In this document: positions 18,928-27,209 of the stretch, piece by piece
How positions within the stretch are numbered: the first letter of the stretch is position 1
How the letters are laid out: every line of letters starts with the position of its first letter
Assembly (NCBI RefSeq): GCF_000420265.1
Contig: NZ_ATUP01000001.1
Location: 1-64,000 of the forward strand
DNA length: 64,000 bases
Reading direction: 5' to 3'
Source of the DNA: Oceanicaulis alexandrii DSM 11625
GTDB lineage: Bacteria > Pseudomonadota > Alphaproteobacteria > Caulobacterales > Maricaulaceae
Notes under the pieces: model-generated
Told to the model about the DNA's origin: nothing
The model's database searches: none
What the model saw: only the letters and a program-made list of their open reading frames with translations
Translations under genes and position numbers: made by a program

Positions 18928-20456
18928 TGCCTGCGCTCAGACTTGTTCTCGGCGATCAGCTCAGCGCATCCATCGCCAGCCTAGCTGATTATAGCGATGG
19001 CGATTTGATACTGATGGCGGAGGTCGCTGAAGAAGCGTCATACGTCCCTCATCACGCCAAGAAGATCGCCTTCATCTTCTCCGCCATGCGCCATTTCGCT
19101 TCCAGCCTGGAAGGGGGCGGCAAGTCCGTGCGCTATGTGAGGTTTGACGATCCGGACAACACCGGCGCGTTGAAATCAGAAGTGGCTCGGGCGCTTGAGA
19201 CACAGGCCTTTGATACGGTCGTCACCACCTCTCCGGGCGAATATCGCTTGAAGACGGATATTGAGAGCTGGTCGGACGCTTTTGATATACCCGTTCAAAT
19301 CCGTCGCGACGACCGTTTCATCTGTTCGCTGGACCGGTTTGACGCGTGGGCGGACGGACGCAAGCGCCTCACCATGGAGTATTTCTATCGCGAGATGCGG
19401 CGGGAGACGGGTATCTTGATGGAGGGCGACAAGCCCGCTGGCGGGCAATGGAATTTTGATCAGGACAACCGCAAATCACTGCCCGCTGATGTGACCCTTC
19501 CCGAGCGCGCCTGGATCGAGCCTGATGCGATGACCCGGCAGGTCATTGAGCTGGTCGCGGAACAGTTTCCTGATCAATTCGGCGATCTTGAACCCTTTGG
19601 TTACGCCGTCACGGCCGAAGATGCGGACGCGCAACTGGACTGGTTTTTACACAACGGCCTGCCCAGCTTTGGCGATTACCAGGACGCCATGAAACAGGGC
19701 GAGGCCTTCCTGTTTCACTCTGTCATCGCGCTCTATCTCAATATCGGCCTTCTCGACCCACTCATGGCCTGCCGAAAGGCGGAGGCGGCCTATGAAAAGG
19801 GCGACGCCCCGCTGAACGCGGTGGAAGGCTTCATTCGGCAAATCCTGGGCTGGCGTGAATATGTTCGCGGAATCTACTGGCGGTTCATGCCGGACTATCT
19901 TGAGCGCAATGCGCTTGAGGCCAAGCGTCCGCTGCCTGACTTCTACTGGACAGCGGACACCGACATGGCGTGCGTGCGTGATGTCGTCACCACGACCCGC
20001 AAACACGCCTATGCGCATCATATTCAACGGCTGATGGTGACAGGAAACTTCGCGTTGGTTGCCGGTATTGATCCCAAGGCGGTCAATGACTGGTATCTCG
20101 CCGTATACGCGGACGCCTATGAATGGGTGGAAGCGCCCAATACCCACGGCATGGCGCTCTATGCCGATGGCGGTTTGATGGCGACCAAGCCGTACGCCGC
20201 ATCAGGAAGTTATATCAACAAGATGAGCGATAGTTGCAAATCCTGCAGCTATGCAGTGACCAAGAAAAACGGGCCGAAAGCGTGCCCGTTCAACTATCTG
20301 TACTGGAACTTCCTGATCGAAAATCGGGAACGGCTGAAGGGCAATCACCGTTTATCTATGATCTACAAGACGCTGGATCGGATGACGGACGAAAAGACCG
20401 ATGCCATCGCCGCAGATAGCCAACGGTTTTTCAAACGCATCGGCATTGCCGAGTAA
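18927..20456 (+). CDS. FeS-BCP family (6-4) photolyase/cryptochrome (PhrB-like)
   Basis: 509 residues of the iron-sulfur bacterial cryptochrome and photolyase family. The four [4Fe-4S] cysteines are at 349 (DMACVRDVV), 437 and 440 (DSCKSCSYAV) and 453 (KACPFNY). This is the same spacing as Cys350/438/441/454 of Agrobacterium PhrB, which repairs (6-4) photoproducts with FAD and a lumazine antenna. The N-terminal alpha/beta domain (LRLVLGDQLS) and the FAD-domain motif FIRQILGWREYVRGIYW are present. Its presence next to a CPD photolyase gene gives both UV-lesion repair classes in one locus. Confidence 0.92.
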   Translation: MPALRLVLGDQLSASIASLADYSDGDLILMAEVAEEASYVPHHAKKIAFIFSAMRHFASSLEGGGKSVRYVRFDDPDNTGALKSEVARALETQAFDTVVTTSPGEYRLKTDIESWSDAFDIPVQIRRDDRFICSLDRFDAWADGRKRLTMEYFYREMRRETGILMEGDKPAGGQWNFDQDNRKSLPADVTLPERAWIEPDAMTRQVIELVAEQFPDQFGDLEPFGYAVTAEDADAQLDWFLHNGLPSFGDYQDAMKQGEAFLFHSVIALYLNIGLLDPLMACRKAEAAYEKGDAPLNAVEGFIRQILGWREYVRGIYWRFMPDYLERNALEAKRPLPDFYWTADTDMACVRDVVTTTRKHAYAHHIQRLMVTGNFALVAGIDPKAVNDWYLAVYADAYEWVEAPNTHGMALYADGGLMATKPYAASGSYINKMSDSCKSCSYAVTKKNGPKACPFNYLYWNFLIENRERLKGNHRLSMIYKTLDRMTDEKTDAIAADSQRFFKRIGIAE

Positions 20457-20468
20457 GGACTGAACACC

Positions 20469-21272
20469 ATGACAGCGCCTTCAATACCGACGCCTGCTGA
20501 TGGCGTGTGCTGGCTCACCGGCGCGAGTTCCGGGATCGGCGAAGCCTTGCTCGCCGATCTGGTCAAGGAGGGCTGGCGCGTCGCGATCTCGGCCCGCAGC
20601 GCGGACAAGCTCGATGCGCTGTCACGCCGCCATCCCGGTCAGGTCTTCGCCTATCCCGTGGATATCAGTGATGATCGCGCAGTCTCCGCCGCAGTCGCTC
20701 AAATTGAATCTGACCATGGACCGATCGCACGGGCGATCCTCAATGCCGGCGTCTATATCTCGATCGACGCGGAAAACCCACGCTTTGAGGATTACGCCAA
20801 GACGTTTGACGTCAACCTGAAGGGGGCGGCCGCCTGCGTTTGCGCGCTCACGCCGCTTTTTTGTGAGCGCGGCAAGGGCCAGCTTGTGATCGTCTCATCC
20901 GCCACGGCCTTTGGCGGCATGCCCACCGCGACCGCCTATGGCGCGACAAAAGCAGGGCTTTTGAACATGGCCGAGGGGCTCGCCATTGAGCTTCATCGCT
21001 ATGGGGTGAAAGTCCAGTGCGTCACGCCCGGGTTTGTCGACACCCCGGCTCAGGATGACAACGCCTTCCCCAAACCCTTCATGGTGAGCGCGGAAACCGC
21101 TGCCAAGCGCATCTGCAAAGGGATGAACCGTAAAGGGTTCGAGATCACCTTTCCCAAACGCTTCACCTGGATGTTGAAGCTGATCTACGCGCTTCCGCGC
21201 GATTGGCACATCGCACTGGTCCGAAAACAAACGAGCTGGGACAAGCCGCCGGAAACAAAAAAGCCCGCATGA
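20469..21272 (+). CDS. Short-chain dehydrogenase/reductase
   Basis: 267 residues. The NAD(P)-binding TGASSGIG motif is at 17-24, the catalytic Tyr157/Lys161 lie in AYGATKAG with Ser at the preceding SSATAFG strand, and NAG appears as LNAGVY. The C terminus (RFTWMLKLIYALPRDWHIALVRKQ) has an amphipathic or membrane-associating look, as in SDRs acting on lipids. Twelve bases separate it from the photolyase gene, and a terminator follows. SDRs of this kind are found with CFA-synthase/DUF1365/FAD-oxidoreductase genes in ChrR regulons, so a role in modified-lipid metabolism is plausible but unproven. Confidence 0.88.
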   Translation: MTAPSIPTPADGVCWLTGASSGIGEALLADLVKEGWRVAISARSADKLDALSRRHPGQVFAYPVDISDDRAVSAAVAQIESDHGPIARAILNAGVYISIDAENPRFEDYAKTFDVNLKGAAACVCALTPLFCERGKGQLVIVSSATAFGGMPTATAYGATKAGLLNMAEGLAIELHRYGVKVQCVTPGFVDTPAQDDNAFPKPFMVSAETAAKRICKGMNRKGFEITFPKRFTWMLKLIYALPRDWHIALVRKQTSWDKPPETKKPA

Positions 21273-21284
21273 TGCGGGCTTTTT
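21257..21284. terminator. Bidirectional terminator shared by the two convergent operons
   Basis: AGCCCGCAT / ATGCGGGCT stem (21262-21280) flanked by six A residues on one side and five T residues on the other, so it can work on both strands. It overlaps the end of the SDR gene and lies just before the CFA-synthase stop. Confidence 0.85.
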
Positions 21285-21290
21285 CGTGTC

Positions 21291-22535
21291 TTATCTGGCG
21301 CGGCTAATGGTGAACTGGCCGACATCGATACGGCCGGTCCGAAAGCCCGCCTCGCAATAGGCGAGGTAGAAATCCCACATGCATTTGAACCGGTCATCAA
21401 ACCCCATGGGCTCAATGGTCGGCCACGCGTCGTCGAAGCGCTCTTTCCAGAGCTTGAGCGTGTCCGCGTAATCAAGGCCGAACTGATCGGTTTTCACCAG
21501 ATCAAGCTTCGCAGTTTCAAAGCAGGCTTCCAGTTTCTCCACGCTCGGCATCATGCCGCCGGGGAAAATATAACGCTGGATGAAGTCCGCGCGCTTTGAA
21601 TAGGTTTCAAACAGATCGTCGCGAATGGTGATGATCTGGAGCCCCGCCTTGCCGCCGGGCTTGAGAACCGCAGACACCTTATCGAAAAAGCTGGGCCAGA
21701 ATTCCTGACCAACCGCTTCAAACATCTCGATCGAGGCGACCCGGTCGTAAACGCCCGTCTCGTCGCGATAGTCTTGCAGCTTGATGGTCACCTTGTCTGA
21801 GAGGCCGAGCCGCTCCATCCGCGCCAAAGCGTAATCACGCTGCGCCGGAGACAGGGTCAGGCAGGTGACGTTCGCGCCGATCTGGCCGGCGGCGAATTCT
21901 GCGAACCCGCCCCAGCCGCAACCGATTTCCAACACATCATGATCGGGCTGAAGATCCATGGAGCGGGCGAGGGCAGCGTATTTCTCGGTCTGCGCGTCTT
22001 TCAGGGTTTGCGCCCCATCGGTGAACCGCGCTGACGAGTACGTCATCGTTTCGTCCAGCCACAGCTCGTAAAAGCTGTTGCCCAGATCGTAATGCGCTTC
22101 GATGTTCTTGCGCGCCTGGCTCTTCGTATTGGCGCGCCGCAAATGGTACAGCCAGTGGAAGAACCGTGTGATCGGTCCGCCGCGCGTAATATGGGCCATT
22201 TCATCGAGATTGGCGGAAAACACGGTCAGGACGGCCGCCAGATCCGGCGTCGTCCAGTCGCCGTCCATATAACTTTCGGCAAAGCCGACATCGCCGCCCG
22301 AAATCACCTTTCGGACGACAGCGTAATTGGCCAGCTCAATGATGGCGTTAGGGCCTTCACGTTGGCCTTCAAACTGAACGGCGCGACTATCAGGCAGCAC
22401 AACGGTCAGTGTCCCGACTTTGAGTTTCAACAACATGCGCAGGGTTAAACGCACCCCCCGCGGCACGCCCTTGAGGCGGTCGATCACAGCCGGAGAGTCA
22501 GCCCGCACCAGCGGGGTGGCGGCGAAGTCGGTCAT
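21291..22535 (-). CDS. cfa: Cyclopropane-fatty-acyl-phospholipid synthase-like methylase
   Basis: 414 residues, class I SAM methyltransferase acting on unsaturated acyl chains of phospholipids. SAM motif VLEIGCGWGGF at about 200-210, the YDLGNSFYELWLDETMTYS segment, and the VASIEMFEAVG motif with the acidic residue of the active site are all present. The N-terminal ~110-residue domain is of the CFA type. Could make cyclopropane rings or, as UfaM does in Rhodobacter sphaeroides, add a methyl group on the way to furan fatty acids; sequence reading alone does not decide. GGAG 5 bases upstream of ATG 22535. Last gene of the minus-strand operon. Confidence 0.88.
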   Translation of the reverse strand: MTDFAATPLVRADSPAVIDRLKGVPRGVRLTLRMLLKLKVGTLTVVLPDSRAVQFEGQREGPNAIIELANYAVVRKVISGGDVGFAESYMDGDWTTPDLAAVLTVFSANLDEMAHITRGGPITRFFHWLYHLRRANTKSQARKNIEAHYDLGNSFYELWLDETMTYSSARFTDGAQTLKDAQTEKYAALARSMDLQPDHDVLEIGCGWGGFAEFAAGQIGANVTCLTLSPAQRDYALARMERLGLSDKVTIKLQDYRDETGVYDRVASIEMFEAVGQEFWPSFFDKVSAVLKPGGKAGLQIITIRDDLFETYSKRADFIQRYIFPGGMMPSVEKLEACFETAKLDLVKTDQFGLDYADTLKLWKERFDDAWPTIEPMGFDDRFKCMWDFYLAYCEAGFRTGRIDVGQFTISRAR

Positions 22536-22582
22536 TGGCGGCTCCGTCGGTTACGCATTTGCGTGTAACGTCAAGTTTACAA

Positions 22583-23404
22583 TTAATCGGGCGCGGCGCC
22601 AAATTCAGCGCGCGAGGGTCGGGAAACGGGATGCGCCATTGAGGCGTCTGCGGGTGGCGGGTTTCGCTTGTGATAGACCGCGCCCTTGATCCACAACCTC
22701 AAGGCCTCCCAGTGAATGGCCAGGATGGTTTTGAGGCTTGAGAACGGTTGCGTGAGAAACAAACGCGCGAGCCGCGCGGTGCTGAGCGGCGCGCGCTTCA
22801 TGGCCATGGTCGCCAGAAAATCCGGGCCATCCTCACGCTGTTTGAAAATCGTCAGATGGAAGGTGTCATCAGGCTCGCGCAGCGTGAACTCATAGCGTCC
22901 GCCCAGATCGAAGAAGGGGGAGACGTGAAAGATCTTCTCTGCGTCGTGGGTTTGGCGTGACCCCTCACTGGCCTTCGCCACATAACAATGGCTGTCGCCA
23001 AAGGTATTGTGGACTTCATAGATCAGGCCCTTGAGCTGACCTTCAGCGTCATGGGCGAAATAGATCGACAAGGGGTTGAATTGGTATCCCAGCACACGCG
23101 GAGCGCAAAGCAGGGAGATCTGGTCTTGTTCATCCACCTCGACCCCGGATGACGCAAACAGGTTGCGCGCCCAGGACGACAGATCGCCGCCGTCGCGCGG
23201 ACCGAGATCCTTGGGATAAAAGCTGTAGAGGTTGAACCGCCCGACAGAGAAGAGCGCGCTGACCTGATCCGCCGCCTTGAGTTGGTCGAGGTCCAGAAGA
23301 ACTGACGCCAACCTGTAGCTGAACCGATGCAGGAAGGGCGCCCGGCGTTCATGCACCGTCTTGCCGATGTAAAGGCAGCCCGCAGGTTGAGTGTCGCGCG
23401 TCAT
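22583..23404 (-). CDS. DUF1365 family protein
   Basis: About 273 residues. Family features are the N-terminal CLYIGKTVHERRAPFLHRFSYRLASVLLDLDQL, the LLCAPRVLGYQFNPLSIYF motif and EVHNTFGDSHCYV. DUF1365 proteins almost always lie between a FAD-dependent oxidoreductase and a CFA-synthase-like gene, as here; I know of no firm assigned reaction. The start at 23404 lies two bases past the upstream gene's stop codon; an ATG at 23422 adding six residues and overlapping that gene is possible. Forty-seven bases separate it from cfa. Confidence 0.88.
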   Translation of the reverse strand: MTRDTQPAGCLYIGKTVHERRAPFLHRFSYRLASVLLDLDQLKAADQVSALFSVGRFNLYSFYPKDLGPRDGGDLSSWARNLFASSGVEVDEQDQISLLCAPRVLGYQFNPLSIYFAHDAEGQLKGLIYEVHNTFGDSHCYVAKASEGSRQTHDAEKIFHVSPFFDLGGRYEFTLREPDDTFHLTIFKQREDGPDFLATMAMKRAPLSTARLARLFLTQPFSSLKTILAIHWEALRLWIKGAVYHKRNPPPADASMAHPVSRPSRAEFGAAPD

Positions 23405-23405
23405 G

Positions 23406-24767
23406 TTATTCAGCCGCGACATGGGCTTTCAGACGCGACGGCTCAGCCGATCGCGCCCAGGCGCCGCCATCCACATCGCCTTCTGCAAAACTCCACGGAA
23501 TCTGACCGCCCAAGCGCAAGGCCACTCTCAAACCGGCGCGCAAGCCATCTTCGTGGAACCCATAGCCCAGCCAGGCGCCCGCGAACCAGGTCTTGCGTAC
23601 GCCCTGGATGGAATTGAAGATCCGCTGCGCGGCGAGGGCCGGCGCATTGAATTGCGGATGGTCGTACTGATAACGGCCAAAGACGGTTTCAGGTCGGGGC
23701 TGACGGACGGGGTTCAGCGTCACAAAGAGCGGCCTGTCTGATCGAATGCCTTGCAAACGGTTCATATCGTAGGTGACAGCCGCTTCGTCTCCGCCTTCGC
23801 GCAGATAGGTCCAGGCCGCTTGAGCGCCCTTACGAGCCGGGGTGAGGGTCGTATCGCAATGCAAGACCGCTTCGTTTGCGCCATACCGGATCGCCCCCAG
23901 GAGCTGACGCTCATCCTCATCCGCGTCCGTCAGCAAGGACAGGGCCTGATCGGAATGGCAAGCGAGGATGACTTCATCGAATTGGTGCGTCTTCCCGTTT
24001 TCATCTTCAAGGGTAACGCCGTCTGTTGTGCGGCGGAGGGCGGTGGCCTGCGGCTGAAATTCGACGCCAGCCTCGATCAGGTCCGCTTCCAGCTTTTGTA
24101 CATAGGTGCGGCTCCCGCCTTTGACCGTATTCCATTTGGGTCGGCTGGCGTGCATCAGGCGGTGGTTCTTGAAAAAGCGCACGAAGGTTTCAGCGGGATA
24201 GTCCGACATCCCCGCTTCAGATGTGGACCAGATCGCAGCCCCCATGGGCAGGAGGTATTGCGAACGGAACGCGTCCCCCATTCCCAGACGGTCCAGATAC
24301 TGACCCAGGCTCAAGCCCTCAAGCCCGCCAGTCTCCAGATCTTTCTGGGCGGCTTTGTTAAAGGTCAGGATATCGCGCAACATGCCCAGATAGCGCAGAT
24401 TGAACAGGTTGGAGGGATCGGCGAACAGGCCCTTGAGCCCATTTGAAGACCACTCGAACCTCCGGTCCAGGCTGAAACCGAAACTCATATCAGTGCGATG
24501 GCTGTCGACCCCGAGATGCTCGAACAAGGCAATCAGATTGGGGTAGTTGAGCGGATTGAAGACGATGAAGCCCGTATCCACGTCAATCTGCGCGCCATCA
24601 TAATCAATGCGCACAGTGTTGGCGTGTCCGCCCAGCCGATCGCGCTTTTCAAAGACTGTGACGTCATGGACGTTGCGCAACGCCCAAGCGGCGCCGAGAC
24701 CGGAAACGCCCGCGCCGATCACAGCGATGCGCAAGGGGCGGGAATGCAAAGGCGTAATCGGGCTCAT
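23406..24767 (-). CDS. FAD-dependent amine-oxidase-like oxidoreductase of the CFA/DUF1365 cluster
   Basis: 453 residues. The dinucleotide-binding GAGVSGLG is at 18-25, followed by FEKRDRLGGHANTVRI, and the C-terminal FAD motif is seen in TWFAGAWLGYGFHEDGLRAGLRVA. The sequence belongs to the flavin amine oxidase superfamily subgroup found beside DUF1365 and CFA-synthase genes. In Rhodobacter sphaeroides enzymes of such a cluster (UfaD, UfaO) desaturate and oxygenate methylated acyl chains to furan fatty acids; whether this gene is an ortholog of either needs alignment. Its ATG overlaps the photolyase stop by four bases. Confidence 0.85.
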   Translation of the reverse strand: MSPITPLHSRPLRIAVIGAGVSGLGAAWALRNVHDVTVFEKRDRLGGHANTVRIDYDGAQIDVDTGFIVFNPLNYPNLIALFEHLGVDSHRTDMSFGFSLDRRFEWSSNGLKGLFADPSNLFNLRYLGMLRDILTFNKAAQKDLETGGLEGLSLGQYLDRLGMGDAFRSQYLLPMGAAIWSTSEAGMSDYPAETFVRFFKNHRLMHASRPKWNTVKGGSRTYVQKLEADLIEAGVEFQPQATALRRTTDGVTLEDENGKTHQFDEVILACHSDQALSLLTDADEDERQLLGAIRYGANEAVLHCDTTLTPARKGAQAAWTYLREGGDEAAVTYDMNRLQGIRSDRPLFVTLNPVRQPRPETVFGRYQYDHPQFNAPALAAQRIFNSIQGVRKTWFAGAWLGYGFHEDGLRAGLRVALRLGGQIPWSFAEGDVDGGAWARSAEPSRLKAHVAAE

Positions 24768-26206
24768 GCGGAGTCCTTGATCTTTTCAAAGGCGGCGAGG
24801 GCGCGTTTGCGCGCCTCACCATGGTCGACGATCGGCTCGGGATACGTTTCCCCCAAGCGAACACCGGCTTGTCTTAGAACCGACGCATCCGCCATCCAGG
24901 GGGCATGAATCGCCTTGTTTGGTAATTTCGTCAGCTCTGGTAACCACGTACGAAGATAGTCGCCATCCGGATCAAACTTTTCTGACTGTCCGACAGGATT
25001 GAAAACCCGGAAATACGGAGCGGCGTCCGCGCCTGACCCGGCCGTCCACTGCCAGGACGCTGAATTGCTCGACAGGTCGGCGTCAACCAGCGTATCCCAA
25101 AACCAGGCTTCGCCTTCACGCCAGTCAATCATCAGATCCTTGATCAGGAAGCTGGCCACGATCATGCGGACGCGATTATGCATCCAGCCTGTAGCCCAAA
25201 GCTCTCGCATGCCAGCATCCACGATCGGATACCCTGTGCGCCCCCGGCGCCAGGCCTCAAGATCTTTCTCCTGTCCCGTCCATTCAAATCCGTCAAATTT
25301 TGACTGGAAGTTCGCCTCGGGCAGGTCGGGGAAATGATAGAGCAGGTTATAGCTGAACTCACGCCAGGCGATTTCGCTGAGATAGGTGTCAGCGCCCTCT
25401 GATTGCGCGTGATCAGAGCGTTTGACCGCGTGCCAGACCTGTCTGGGGCTGATCTCGCCGAAATGCAGATGCGGCGATAATTTCGAAGTGCCATGCTCAG
25501 CGGGCAGGTTCCGGCGATCTGAATACGCAGTGACGCTGTGCTGGAGAAACTGACCCAGCCGGCCATGGGCCGCCGCCTCGCCAGGCGTCCAGTTGTCATC
25601 GAGCCCGCCTGACCAGTCAGGCTTGGTCGGCAAGAGCTTCAAGGCTTCCAGCGCGCAACCGCCTTGATAGTCTTGAAACCTCAGCGCGTCCGGGCGAGCG
25701 GTCGGTTCGGACGGCGCATGACCCGCTTTCAGGGAGCGCCAATAGGGCGTGAAAACCTTGTAGGGCGCGCCGGCTTTCGTCGCGATATCCCACGGCTCCA
25801 CAATCAGCGAACCATTGAATGAGCGGGCTTTCACATCGGCCGTTTTCAGCGCTGATTTGATGGATTCATCGCGCTTGCGCGCCCAGGGCTCATACTGGCG
25901 ATTCCAGAACACCGCGTCAGCGCCGACATCCTCAATCAGCGCCTCGAGGCAAGACTGCGCAGGGCCTTTCTGGAAGATCAACCGCCCTCCCAGCTGCTCG
26001 ATATCGCGAGCCAGTGATGTGAGCGAATGATGCAGCCACCACCGGCTCGCGCCGCCAGGCTTCCACGCACCCGGTGCGTCATCATCGAGGATATAGACAG
26101 GCAGAACAGGCGCGCCCGTGGCCGCGGCGGCTTGCAAGGCGGGGTTGTCGGCCAGCCTAAGGTCTTGTTGAAACCAGACAATTACAGGCTTTTTCAAATC
26201 AGTCAT
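24764..26206 (-). CDS. phrA: Class I deoxyribodipyrimidine (CPD) photolyase
   Basis: 480 residues. An N-terminal antenna domain (VIVWFQQDLRLADNPALQAA) and a C-terminal FAD domain with TAYSDRRNLPAEHGTSKLSPHLHFGEISPRQVW are present, as is the signature region WMHNRVRMIVASFLIKDLMIDWREGEAWFWDTLVDADLSSN. WQWTAGSGADAAPYFRVFNP follows. Repairs cyclobutane pyrimidine dimers using light. ATG 26206 (MTDLKK) gives the normal N terminus; an ATG at 26221 is also in frame. It is the first gene of the minus operon, with an ECF-like promoter 43 bases upstream, and is translationally coupled to the FAD oxidoreductase. Confidence 0.93.
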   Translation of the reverse strand: MTDLKKPVIVWFQQDLRLADNPALQAAAATGAPVLPVYILDDDAPGAWKPGGASRWWLHHSLTSLARDIEQLGGRLIFQKGPAQSCLEALIEDVGADAVFWNRQYEPWARKRDESIKSALKTADVKARSFNGSLIVEPWDIATKAGAPYKVFTPYWRSLKAGHAPSEPTARPDALRFQDYQGGCALEALKLLPTKPDWSGGLDDNWTPGEAAAHGRLGQFLQHSVTAYSDRRNLPAEHGTSKLSPHLHFGEISPRQVWHAVKRSDHAQSEGADTYLSEIAWREFSYNLLYHFPDLPEANFQSKFDGFEWTGQEKDLEAWRRGRTGYPIVDAGMRELWATGWMHNRVRMIVASFLIKDLMIDWREGEAWFWDTLVDADLSSNSASWQWTAGSGADAAPYFRVFNPVGQSEKFDPDGDYLRTWLPELTKLPNKAIHAPWMADASVLRQAGVRLGETYPEPIVDHGEARKRALAAFEKIKDSA

Positions 26207-26248
26207 GGGTTTGCAATGCACGCGTTCTGGGACGAGGTATGGTGTCAG

Positions 26249-26278
26249 GCTATACGGTGATTTATATCCTCTGGATCA
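26249..26278 (-). promoter_or_regulatory. Group-11 ECF-type promoter candidate of the photolyase/CFA operon
   Basis: On the minus strand TGATCC (26278-26273), 18-base spacer, TATAGC (26254-26249), 42 bases before the photolyase ATG. The -35 and spacing are identical to the chrR-like promoter at 17489-17518; the -10 is a weaker match. Confidence 0.6.
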
Positions 26279-26331
26279 GGGGCTGACACACATAGCCGTC
26301 TGTCCCAACGCCAAGTGGAGAAGCGTTTCTC

Positions 26332-27192
26332 ATGAATCCGAACGCCGTCGTAGAAATTCCGCTGCCCAAGGGCGGCGTGCTGGAAATGGGCAATGAGAAG
26401 CCGCTCACCATTATCGCAGGTCCCTGCCAGCTTGAAAGCCGCGAGCATGGCCTTGAGGTTTCGATGGCGCTCAAGGAGATCGCGGACCGCACAGGCGCGG
26501 GCCTCGTCTACAAGACCTCGTTTGACAAAGCGAACCGCACCAGCCTGTCCGGCAAACGGGGCCTGGGCCTGTCGGCTTCCATGGAGGTCTTCAACGAGAT
26601 TCGGGAAACCAGCGGCCTGCCGCTGCTGACGGATATTCATACCGCAGAGCAATGCGCCATCGTCGCCGAAGCCGCTGATATCCTTCAGATCCCGGCCTTT
26701 CTCTGCCGCCAGACCGATCTGCTGATCGCCGCCGCGGAAACCGGCAAGGTGATCAACGTCAAAAAAGGCCAGTTCCTGGCGCCCTGGGACATGCCCAATG
26801 TGATCGGCAAGCTGACCGGCGCCGGGAACCCCAATGTGATCGCCACCGAACGCGGCGCCAGCTTTGGCTATAATACGCTGGTGGTGGACATGCGCAGCTT
26901 CCCGATCATGAAACAGACCGGCGCGCCGGTCGTCATGGACGCCACCCACGCCGTGCAGCAACCGGGCGGGCAGGGCGGATCCTCCGGCGGTCAACGTCAG
27001 TTCGCGCCGCATCTGGCGCGGGCGGCGGTCTCTCTGGGCATAGCGGGCGTCTTCATGGAGACCCATCCGGATCCGGATAATGCGCCCTCTGACGGCCCGA
27101 ACATGATCCCGCTCGACCGGTTTGAAGAGGTTGTGCGCGATCTGATGGCTTTTGACGCGCTGGCCAAGTCCAATCCCGTCATTCAACTCTAA
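26332..27192 (+). CDS. kdsA: 3-deoxy-8-phosphooctulonate synthase KdsA
   Basis: Condenses phosphoenolpyruvate with arabinose 5-phosphate to KDO 8-phosphate, the first committed step of the LPS inner-core sugar KDO. The 286-residue length fits. Motifs: IAGPCQLESREHGLEVS, YKTSFDKANRTS, DIHTAEQC, KKGQFLAPWDMPNV and MDATHAVQQPGG. The ATG is preceded by GGAG. hldE follows after 17 bases, forming a short LPS core operon. The gene is divergent from the photolyase, with 125 bases between. Confidence 0.96.
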   Translation: MNPNAVVEIPLPKGGVLEMGNEKPLTIIAGPCQLESREHGLEVSMALKEIADRTGAGLVYKTSFDKANRTSLSGKRGLGLSASMEVFNEIRETSGLPLLTDIHTAEQCAIVAEAADILQIPAFLCRQTDLLIAAAETGKVINVKKGQFLAPWDMPNVIGKLTGAGNPNVIATERGASFGYNTLVVDMRSFPIMKQTGAPVVMDATHAVQQPGGQGGSSGGQRQFAPHLARAAVSLGIAGVFMETHPDPDNAPSDGPNMIPLDRFEEVVRDLMAFDALAKSNPVIQL

Positions 27193-27209
27193 TCGCTCTG
27201 GAGAGCGCC

